In this document: positions 36,901 to 46,424 of the stretch, in pieces | Numbering within the stretch: position 1 is the stretch's first letter | How the letters are laid out: each line of letters opens with the position of its first letter | Origin: Chloromonas sp. AAM2 | Taxonomy: Eukaryota; Chlorophyta; Chlorophyceae; Chlamydomonadales; Chlamydomonadaceae | Length of the DNA stretch: 64,000 nucleotides | Direction of reading: 5' to 3' | Assembly (NCBI GenBank): GCA_004335635.1 | Contig: QAXH01002973.1 | Span: 1 to 64,000 of the forward strand | Program-made: the position numbers and the translations under genes | The notes under the pieces: generated by a model | What the model saw: the letters and a program-made list of their open reading frames with translations, nothing else | Databases searched by the model: none | Told to the model about the DNA's origin: nothing

Positions 36901-39900
36901 GTTGTACTCCCGTTGCAGGGCGTGGCTGCATGCTTGCACTCGGGCCCACGCCTGCCCGGCGGGCGCACACGCATCCAGCACCCGCGCCTGGGCAGGCGCC
37001 GCTGCGGCCGTCCACCGTTCCACATCCGCTTTTAGGCTAGCCTGAAGCAGCACAACGCGCGGCAGCACGTTGACACACTCATGTTTGCTTGCTATGCGCT
37101 TTAAAACTTGATTGCTCCATCCTATAGCAATGAAAAAGCGCTCTTGATGCAAAATGACACATGCGCACGCGCACACGCACACACACACGAGTAAGGGTTG
37201 CCTGATGCCTGATAGCATGGCAGACACTGCGAAAGATCCCCGCGCACCACAGCACACGTGCAGTCCGAGTCCGAGCAAGCACCGCCCAAGTCCAAAAAAA
37301 CACGCTGTTAGCCTCAGCAAGCCTTGTTTGATTACGCCACGGGCCTCAACCAGAGCTGCTGCAGTTCAGGTCAAGATCAGAACTGCAGCCATACCCCTTC
37401 CCATCGTTCTCCCTCAGACCCAGAAGGACGCCAGAGGCCTCACGGCCTGATTTGATCAGTTGAGCCACCAGCCCAAACCACAGCCGGGCCCCAGGCTGCA
37501 GTTCACACGTGGGGTGGCACGCACCAGTGCTTGCTCGTGGTCCTCCTGCCATGCCTCACAGTTCCTTCTAGTGTCCGTCACACAGGCCTCCTGTTTTTGT
37601 ACTGCCTCGGCGCATGTGTCCACCCTGCCAATCAGATTCTGAACCTCCGCTTTGGCCTTCGTGGCCTGTGTGTGCAAGCATTACAAGCACAGTAACACTG
37701 CGCAAGGTACTTTACAGTAAGTTACAGGAACACTGCCTGCAGTACATACCTTACCGTACTTGTCCTTTGCCCAGCTGTGCTGGCAGAGAACCGAAGCACA
37801 CTTGTGCGCGTGCACACACGTGAATGGTTTCGATGACAAGATGCTCTGCCAAACAAAGCCTGACCTAAGCGCCCCAGAGAATGGCATCATTTAACTTCGT
37901 GCAGATAGTCTATGTGAAACCCTGCCGAGCAAACCCTTGCCAGCTCTGAAGCGCCCTTGTGTGAGGTGAATACAGACAAGATTGTGTGTAGTCCGCTACC
38001 TTTGGCTTTAAATCGGCCAGTGCTGCGCTCCATATGTCCATCTCCACGACGTGAGACAGCCATGCCTTAAAGGAGATGTCGTCAGCCTGGGCTCCCGGAA
38101 CACAGGACCAGCGAGTGAGGAGTCAGAGGGCAACAGAACACTGTGTGCAGGTAATTCAGCCGACAAAGCTACATGCCAAACGATAGGGGGTTGACAGGGC
38201 AGCAAAACGCAGTGTGCACTGCAACAAGCTACATACAAAACCGTGGACCAGACGGCGTGCCTACAGTTGTGCTGTGTGTGCACTCTTGTCCTGGTCTGCT
38301 GCTACTCCTTGCTGCCCCACCCAGCCCATCCCACCTCCAGTAGCGCGGTGATGTCGTTCTGTCCAAAGAACACCTGGTGCCTCAGCAGGCTCGTGCAGAG
38401 CATGGTATCAATCAGCTCCTGCAGCAGAACCAGATGCGAGCAGCTTGGTGTGGCAAGCACGTGCATTCAATCCCTGGTTACTACTTAAGAAGGTACCAAA
38501 GTACCGTAGTTGTTTGTATTCCAACAGAGCCTAGTGCAGCCTGACAGTGACGCATGACAAAGTGCCTGCCCTGAAGCACCTACTGAACCACTCAGTGTCA
38601 CGTGCCCCAGCCATCACCTGTGTCTTCTTCTTGTCCTGCATGGTTCGGTCCTCGCCATCAACAAAAAATTGGAGACTCTTGGTGCTCGCTTTCTGCAGAG
38701 CACATGGCCATGTGCAGAGGTATCATTTGCTGCTCGTCTGTGCAGTCATGGTACAAAGCCAACACAGGTCCGAAACCATGTGGAACAACAACAAGTGACA
38801 GTGACAGGGACGTCTGGTGTACATGGCATGGCATGGCGACCTGCCAGTTTACACACTCCTGGGTCAAGGTCAAATCCCCAGCACTGAGCCAAATTCAACT
38901 GGGTGGAGATGCGCCACTCAATTTACAAAGCAAGCTGCGTACGTGTGTGCACGAAAATTCAGGCACTTAAGCGGCCCACTGAATGCCATGGGATGTGGCG
39001 CATGCGCACATATGCCATCACGTGCTCTGCTGGTGTGCTCACCTTGACTGATCGCTCCACCTTGAACGTCTGCCCGTTGACCTCGCCCCGCAGCACCACC
39101 TCGGCCAGGCTGCAGTCGTCGTTCACCATGCCGCCCACCTTGCCCTTGGATCGCCCACCGCCGGACTGCAGCCAACGGTAGACCACGTGGTAACTTATCG
39201 CATGGTATCAGGCCACATGGTATCAGACCACATGGTATCAGGCCACATGGTATCAGGCCACATGGTATCAGGCCACATGGTAGCAGGCCACATGGTAGCA
39301 GGCCACATGGTAGCAGGCCACATGGTAGCAGGCCACATGGTAGCAGGCCACATGGTATCAGGCCACATGGTATCAGGCCACGTGGCAACAGACCATAGTG
39401 CAGTAGGGCCTGGGAAACTGTGTGTTGTTGGCATGAACTCCATCATGATGATGCAACACGATGACATGATGACGATATGAGTTGATACGACGCACGCAAC
39501 GCTTCCTACCCAGGACGTGTAGCAGGCCAATGAGCAAGCAATCATTAGCCCTCGAGTGACAGCCGCACACCCCAGGCCACGGTCCATTGCTGTGCAAGTT
39601 CTGTGGGCAAATGTTGTAGTCATAATAGAAGCACTTCCTGATGCCAATCATTTCATCTAGTATCATTTCCAATATTATCTACCTAATAAACCTCTGCTCG
39701 GCCCTACCTCAGTGCGTGTGGTGAGCTCCCCGGTGAGGGCCCACAGGGGCGCGGACACGAGCGTGCTCTTGCCGGACCCTGGAGCTCACGGGGCAGGCAT
39801 GCAAAGGCACGTGAGTCGCAAAACAGATACTGTCCGTGGCGGGCACATGCGCCAAACGCAGACACTTGGCCAGTTGCATGCACAACTCTTTTGCAATCCT

Positions 39901-42900
39901 CAACTTAGACACCTGTCCATCGAACTACCTCAGCAGCCGCTGCACTATCATATGCACTATCATATTGCATCAAAGCTTGTTGGTCCATGCACATGCAGCC
40001 AGATGTTGTACACAAAACCTTGTTGCAAGAAACTTTGAATGCACCGAACACTGGTCAGCTTATTACCACGCTCATACACACACCGTTGCTGCAGATGTAG
40101 TAGTTCCCACCCGGCCCGGCGTCGTCCTCATTGCGCCCCGTCACAATGCGTAGCCCCCGCCTGTCCAGGTTGTACTTCTGCAAGGACAGGAGCACGACGC
40201 GAGGAACACCCAGTGTCATGGACTGTTCCATGCAACCAAGACACACAGCACCAGGGGTGGTGCAGCCCACTAGCAAACCCAAATCCAGACCGTTGATTTG
40301 CCTTGACTCCGTGCCGTAGTTTCCCCGAACTTCCAGCTGGCCGCCTGAATGCCCTTGTCCTTGACACTGTGCTTATTACCTGGCTGGCTAATCCACCACT
40401 GTGCCAGAGGTCCACCCACCTTGGACTTTGGGCAATGGACGAGTTTTGGTCTGCAGTACCGCAAGACAGATACTCCTGAATGCCTATTCACAGCTGTACC
40501 CCAGGTCCACCCACCAGTCGCTGCTTAAACGGTCCAAATCCCTCCATCTCCACCTCCCTCAGCCTCAGGTCAACATGACCACCCGCCCGACGTGGCCCGG
40601 CCCGACGACCCAACGCGTCCTGCAGGCGGGGCGGGCAAAGGGCAGATGCCACAAGCATGGCAAGCGAGAGAACAATCACCCAACTCTCTTGCTGCGTGAG
40701 GCAGGGCAATCAACGGCCACGTCGTCCCAGCTGCTCTAAAAAGCTCTGACTCGTTCAAGGGAAGGCACAAGGCTGTTACTCTTCACCATCAAACGAAGCA
40801 GAAGAAAGACTGGTGATAGTAGTCCCCGCAAACAAGCCACAGCACGTCAGAGCCAAACTTGAACCCGCCGGTTGCCAACGCCCATTGTGCAATGTGCATG
40901 TATTGCCTCTCACCTTGATGGCCTCCTTTGCCGCGTCCAGCCCCGCCTGGCTGAGCTCCCCCGGTGCCCGAGTTGCCGCATACCTGGCCAGCACCTCCTC
41001 AGGGGCCGCATCGCCCTCCAGACGCGGCCGTTGGGCGCTGACGGCCTGCTCCACACTGATCTGAACAGCAACACCTGTTGAGCACAAAGGGAGGCATCAT
41101 ATCAGCACCGACTCGTGTTGCCATGATGACTGGAGTCACATGACTAGAGGACTGAGCACTCTTATGATCAAAATGGCTGTGAAGCAGGCTTGGATTGGCT
41201 TGCGCTGCTGAGTAATGCCGCCGCAGTCAACCCAGCCTGTTGTCCTGTTGTTGATGCCTGGGTGCTATGACTTCCCCTGCCCACCTTTGGCCTCCAGAGC
41301 CTTCTTGGCCTTCTCCAGTTCCGCAGGGGACAGCTCTGACCCCGCACGCAGACTGAAGCAGAGCGCACGCACACAAGGCATGCAGTCAACACTCAGGGGA
41401 CATCTCAGACCCCGCACGCAGACTGAAGCAGAGCGCACGCACACAAGGCATGCAGTCANNNNNNNNNNNNNNNNNNNNNNNNNNNNNNNNNNNNNNNNNN
41501 NNNNNNNNNNNNNNNNNNNNNNNNNNNNNNNNNNNNNNNNNNNNNNNNNNNNNNNNNNNNNNNNNNNNNNNNNNNNNNNNNNNNNNNNNNNNNNNNNNNN
41601 NNNNNNNNNNNNNNNNNNNNNNNNNNNNNNNNNNNNNNNNNNNNNNNNNNNNNNNNNNNNNNNNNNNNNNNNNNNNNNNNNNNNNNNNNNNNNNNNNNNN
41701 NNNNNNNNNNNNNNNNNNNNNNNNNNNNNNNNNNNNNNNNNNNNNNNNNNNNNNNNNNNNNNNNNNNNNNNNNNGAAGCAGAGCGCACGCACACAAGGCA
41801 TGCAGTCAACACTCAGGGGACATCTCAGACCCCGCACGCAGACTGAAGCAGAGCGCACGCACACAAGGCATGCAGTCAACACTCAACCACACACAAATTC
41901 CGAAGCGTGGCACAATACTGCGGCGTGCCTGCATCACCGCCCCTTCCAGGGAATTAGCGGGGCATAGTGACCCCGATCCTGCTGCTGTTTATCTTGGCTT
42001 AGGCTTCGGGGGCCCTGCTTTTCTCAAAGGCCGTCAACAGCATGAGGCATTTTCTGCCTGCCTGCCTGCCTGTGTGCCTGCTTGCCCTGTCAGTTGTGTC
42101 CCAGCCAGGCTGAGCCGCCCGATCACTTACGTGACCACGTCTCCCTGACCCAGGTCGTCCACTTGCTCGATGCCCTTGGTGGTCACGCGGCGATTATGGT
42201 ACCGCAGGCCAAAATCAATCGGAATCTGTGTGCAGCAGACGGCAAGTCGATCGGGCAATACCATGAATGCGTGGTGTGCACCTGAACTGCGGTACCGCTG
42301 CCTTACAGCTTGTGTCCAGAGCTTGCACAGCTGACTTGACTGCCCAGCCTCCCATCCATCATCTCAAAGCGCCCAGGCCCGTCCTCACAATGGTGCAGCA
42401 CTGTTTGCCATCTGTTGCACCCCGTCACGCCTTGCCTGCCCGCCCGGCCGCACCTCCTGTTCCACCGCCCAGCCGCGTTCTGCGTCCAGCACCAGCAGTC
42501 GCTTCTGCTGCCCCGCCTCTGACCTGTCCACCTGGTACGGCGAGCCCACGTACATGATCCTGGAGCGCTCCACCGTGTGCGGCAGGTGGTAGTGACCGGT
42601 GTACACGGGGATGTGCGGGGGGAAGGTGTCCACTGGGGCAGGCACACAGGACACAGGGCAGGCAAGGTAAGGGCCAGTACACAGGGGAAGCAAGGTAAGG
42701 GCCAGTACACAGGGGAAGCAAGGCAAGGGCCAGTACACAGGGGAAGCAAGGTAAGGGCCAGTACACAGGGCAGGCAAGGTAAGGGCCAGTACACAGGGGA
42801 AGCAAGGCAAGGGCCAGTACACAAGGGAGGCAAGGTAAGGTGAGGCAGCACGCCAACACGCCAACAGGCTAGGACGAGCTGTAGCAGTCCGAAAACAGAG

Positions 42901-45848
42901 CGACACCAGTGGAGACAACCACGCTGCTGAAGCGGCTGGAATGCCAGGTGATTGCCATGAAGTCCGCATCAGCCAATGCATTGACCAATGGCATTTGATA
43001 GTGCTAGCAAATTCAGGCTATGGCATAGCACGCCGCGCTTGCTTGTTGCGCTCTAGCCTGCCTGATAAATGACATGTCCTGGACATTTGAAATGGCTTTA
43101 CCGACATTGCCTTGCATACTGCATAGCCTGCCTCACATCTTTGCTTCTGTGTGTCTCTTGCCCTCCCACCTGGCAGCCCATCCCTGGCCTGGTACTGCAT
43201 GTTGAAGTGAGCAGTGGCCTGCGAGGAGCAAGGAGTGAGAGGCGTCAGCTGGACGCGACCACTGAGGGTCTGGACTTGGAATCGCTCCCTGTGCCAGACA
43301 CAAGGCCGCCTGCGATGGCCAATGACACGGTGTGGATTGCCGCATGCACGGCAAAGTACAGGCTTCACCACCTTGCCAGACTCCATGTCGCCATGTATGC
43401 AGTATAGCACTTGCTTGCTCATATGTACACTATGAGTGCATGGTGGACCAGACAGCATCTTGACTGACCCCACTCTCTCCATATTTTCAGTGCAGCTGCC
43501 GTGCACTGTACGACATGGCGTGTCACCTCACCACGTCCGCGTGTGCCATGATGGCGGTGAGCCCCTCTGGATCGTGTGCGGCGTAGTGGTCCCGCGCCAC
43601 ACGCACCGCCTCACGCACAAGGTCCTCATCTCGCCTGGAGAGGGGTGGTTGCAGGAACCAACAGTGGTTAGCTGACCAGGTGTGAAAAACCAAGGACGAG
43701 GACCAGAAGCAGTAGCAGGCTTAAGGCATCCCATGGTGACCTAAGCGAGAGGTGGATTGCACATAGAGGCTTCAGAAGAGCTCACGGTGCAATGCATGAG
43801 TAGGTCAGTTTAGGCGTCACAAGCAGGGTGTGATGACCAAGGCAGAGGACCATGACCAGCGAAAGCGGTGTGGAAATGAGCCCGAGCCCGAGCCTGAGCC
43901 TGAGCCTGACTGGTGCAAAGTATTGTGTGTGATTTGCGGACCCTGTAAGCTGCCTGCCTGGCCCCTGGTGGCGCTGCTGACCTGTATGACACGAACAGCG
44001 CTCCCCTGAAGACAGTGGGCTGTGTGAATACATGCACCATGGAGTCCTCCAGGCAGGTGAGGCCGTGCTCCGTGCCACCCAAGTCAACCTACAGCGGATA
44101 TTGGGACAGGGCACAGTCCAGTGCAGCAGGTGAAGGACCGTCATGTCAATCATTGGCACGCGCTTTAATGGAGCAAGCAACCGTCACAGGCCAGGCGGAC
44201 AGCTCAATGATGCTAGGCTCAGTTGGATTCAGTCACTGTCCAGAGATGAATTCTCGTCTATCAACGTCACTGTCATGATTTTTGAACCGTGGCAGTGTGA
44301 GAGGTGTGCCCATGCTCAGCAAAACACATGATTATGCACTGGTCCCACCTGGTCGTGATTGCCCACCAGCATGAGCAGGGGCACCTGTTCCTGCTTGAAG
44401 CGACGCATCTTCGGCATCACAGTGTTTAGCAGCGTGAACTGCACGTTGTCCCGCTGGTGCCAGAAGTCGCCTGACAGGAAGAGGTGCATGCAGGGTTATG
44501 TACACAGCACAAGCGCAGCAAGGGCATTGGCAATGAAGCTCAGATAGCAGATCCGCACAAGTGCTTCCAATATACACACTACAGATTTGCAGATTTGAGT
44601 GCGCCTCTGTCAGGCCACTGAACTGTCAGTCATCATCATCACCATGACACTAGTACTCTTGTACCGACCCACCAAGAAAGAGGACGCCTGCATCCCTGGC
44701 CTTGGCCTCACTGATGACTCGGTCCAGCACCTGCTCAGCAAACACAAGCACTAGTCTTACCCTGCTCAGCACACAAAAGCACTGATCCAGGAACTGAACC
44801 ATGCCAGCAGAGAGCATTTTTGCCCTTGCAAGCGAGCTCCTCCTAGCTTGTACCTTGCACACTGCATCTCATCTGCACAGGCCAGCAAAAATGACCGCCC
44901 AAGTGTCTGCCCGTGTAAGCATCAGCACATCGCGTGTGTGGACTAGCAAATGTTTATGGGCCTAACTTTGACCAGCATATCACTCTGTCTGTTGCCGATC
45001 GTTGTGGTTTGACAGTTCTTGCAGTTCTTAGTAGTCAGCCGTACCTGACTGCAGACACCCCAAGACTTCTCCGTGACATGCAGGTCCGAGAACACAACCC
45101 ACTGGCGCTTTCCCCATGCGGCGTGGTCTGGCGGGGGCACGCCAGGCATCAGATCCTTGAACGTGAGCTTAGGAGCTGCGGGAGGTACATCTGGCTGGCG
45201 TGCGGGCTGCTGAGGGGTAGCAGCTGCTGCTGCTCCAACCAAGGTGGGCAGCTGATCGGTTGTCGAGACAAATGACTCCGCATCTACAGGTTTAGCTGAG
45301 CTCTTGCGCTTGCGCTTCACCGGCGCCTTGGGTCCTGCTGCAGAGGCAGGCGTGCCATGGCCGTCTGGACCCAATGCCGCATCCTCCACAAGCTGTTGTT
45401 GCGGGGGGGCAGCCAGGGTGGGCAGCTGACTGAGTATAGAGGCGGCTGACTCAACACCTGCAGGCTTTACTGTGCTCTTGCGTCTGCTCTTAGCCTTGGC
45501 AGGCGCCTTGTGCTCTGCTGCAGTTGCAGGCATGCCGTCCACCTCGGCAACCAAAGCCTTATCCTCTGCAACCCGTGCCTTTGTCCTGCGGCGCGCCTTG
45601 GGAGGTGTAACTTCAGGGCTGGATTCATTAGAGGATGCAGCTGCCGTGTCATTAGCTACGGCTGTGAGGTTGGAGGCAGTGCTTTGCAACGGCCGATGGA
45701 GGCAGGGTAGGAGGCCAGTAACCCTAGGCCTCAAGAGCCAGGCAGGCACATAAGCATGAAGCTGCACTGATCCTGATGTCAAGGCATGGTATTGAGCAGC
45801 GCAAGGGCGTGCAGAGGTCCAAGCCCGGCCAGCCCAAGCCAGCTGCAT
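30913..45848 (-). CDS. SbcD-SbcC fusion: Mre11-type nuclease plus Rad50-type ATPase in one polypeptide
   Basis: Thirty exons join into one 1,543-residue frame: 45848-45045, 44730-44673, 44470-44349, 44088-43982, 43634-43532, 43218-43170, 42632-42454, 42225-42131, 41352-41285, 41074-40914, 40619-40515, 40177-40111, 39784-39708, 39165-39043, 38692-38618, 38418-38335, 38086-38000, 37665-37525, 37041-36885, 36573-36265, 35958-35768, 35301-35158, 34888-34731, 34214-33946, 33548-33377, 32886-32719, 32223-32067, 31880-31716, 31413-31300, 31035-30913. Residues 1-60 look like an organelle presequence; 100-240 hold a basic repeat. The nuclease has FSDLHV (D255, H257), GDFWHQR (288), VGNHDQ (323), AHAD (394) and GHYH (427). 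A linker (505-600) leads to EMEGFGPFK, VTGRNEDD, Walker A GSGKST (about 645), coiled coils, zinc hook CETC (1034/1037), LSGGE (1430) and LVLDE (1461). SbcCD-type complexes cut and tether DNA ends and hairpins. Localisation and activity are inferred. Confidence 0.9.
32311..32340 (+). repeat. G-rich tract with quadruplex-forming potential
   Basis: Four G runs of four or more lie within 30 nt on the plus strand, in the intron between exons 27 and 28 of the fusion gene. On the transcript the run is C-rich. Confidence 0.7.
34214..34445 (-). repeat. 18-nt minisatellite flanked by a duplicated splice acceptor
   Basis: About nine or ten copies of a unit like TCAATCCCCACAGTCCTT lie just upstream (in transcript sense) of fusion-gene exon 25. 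The true acceptor region (plus strand CGTTGCCTGCACACAGGTTT, near 34209-34228) is repeated beyond the array at about 34418-34437. Confidence 0.85.
39201..39385 (+). repeat. 15-nt minisatellite, about twelve copies
   Basis: The unit is CATGGTATCAGGCCA with a GTAGCA variant in the central block. It lies in the intron between exons 14 and 15 of the fusion gene. Because 15 is divisible by three, it creates open frames on both strands (His-Met-Val type and Gly-Leu-Ile-Pro-Cys type) that are not genes. Confidence 0.95.
41341..41885 (-). repeat. 70-nt minisatellite containing a copied splice acceptor; interrupted by N
   Basis: Visible units start near 41341, 41411, 41761 (partly N) and 41831, with exactly 70-nt spacing (GAAGCAGAGCGCACG at 41355, 41425, 41775, 41845). 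In transcript sense each unit carries the acceptor CTTCAG and the first bases of exon 10 (TCTGCGTGCGGGGTC). The functional copy is the last one, at exon 41352-41285. The spacing implies eight units in all. Confidence 0.9.
41459..41774. other. Assembly gap (316 N) inside the 70-nt array
   Basis: The sequence is unknown. The gap is flanked on both sides by identical repeat units and its length is in register with the 70-nt period. It falls entirely within an intron of the fusion gene, so no coding sequence appears lost. Confidence 0.97.
42655..42840 (+). repeat. 28-nt minisatellite, about six to seven copies
   Basis: Units share GGGCCAGTACACAGG with variable GGAAGCAAGG spacers. It lies in the intron between exons 6 and 7 of the fusion gene, just upstream (in transcript sense) of exon 7 at 42632. 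Confidence 0.92.
43879..43910 (+). repeat. Hexanucleotide repeat (CCTGAG-like)
   Basis: About five units alternate between CCCGAG and CCTGAG. It lies in the intron between exons 4 and 5 of the fusion gene. Confidence 0.8.
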
Positions 45849-46424
45849 GCCCAAGCCTGCTGCAGTGGACACCAGAAGCCGCCCAAGAGGAGCAGTCAGC
45901 TTGCTTGTTGTCTGTGTTTCAGACAGTTGTTGGTTGCTGCATCTGGTACCGTTGAGCTGTGCTATGGGACTGGCAAGGGTCTGCAAGGGTCATGAGAGAC
46001 GAACGGGCCAGCAGTCAGGGACATCGTCCGGGCTCGGCCACCTGAACTTATTCGTGAGAGTCACTATGACAGCCATCGCTCATCGTGCCTCGTAGATGCA
46101 AGTAACAACCGCTGTGACCAGGGATGTAACGCCGAATCCAGTAACCGGAAAAGTTTAAAGGGGCAGCGAGAGGCGATGTGCACGAGCAGGCCAGTCTGAT
46201 GTTCAATCGTTGCCGTACTGCTACAGATCTTAAGCAGGTTGGCGCTCACGCCGTCCGAAAACGTTGCGCACAACCCTAAGAGTCAGAGCTCGGCCATCAA
46301 TTGTTTGATTCGATCTGAATACTGATTGGACAGAAATCAAAAGAGATTCTGAAGGAATTCGCCATCAAATTCGAGGCAATTGCGCTTGCACTTGGAGGGA
46401 CACCAGCTGGCTGGACCAGGTTGA
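45849..46424. promoter_or_regulatory. Shared 5' region between SbcD-SbcC fusion (-) and CNX2 (+)
   Basis: The two genes diverge from this 576-bp interval. The fusion-gene frame is open upstream of its first ATG to about 45986 but has no earlier ATG, which supports the start at 45848. No specific promoter motif is identifiable. Confidence 0.5.

Noticed and set aside
39187..39480. Long open frames on both strands through 39.2-39.4 kb with Met-Val-Ser-Gly-His or Gly-Leu-Ile-Pro-Cys repeats
   Set aside because: They are produced by a 15-nt tandem repeat divisible by three and lie inside an intron of the fusion gene.
40111..40515. Two separate genes, SbcD ending near 42.1 kb and SbcC starting near 40.6 kb
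   Set aside because: No in-frame stop follows the SbcD exons and no ATG precedes the SbcC motif in a suitable place. Exons 8 to 12 join in phase through a charged linker, so one gene is the simpler model, although transcripts could still overturn it.
41285..41967. Frames spanning the N run
   Set aside because: They are artefacts of reading unknown bases as open. Only the exon at 41352-41285 is supported.
42420..42980. Leu/Pro/Cys-rich minus-strand frames resembling a repeated membrane protein (PCLPCVLAL units)
   Set aside because: The repeats come from the 28-nt minisatellite in an intron. The genuine exon 42632-42454 is in another frame and shows the nuclease GHYH motif.
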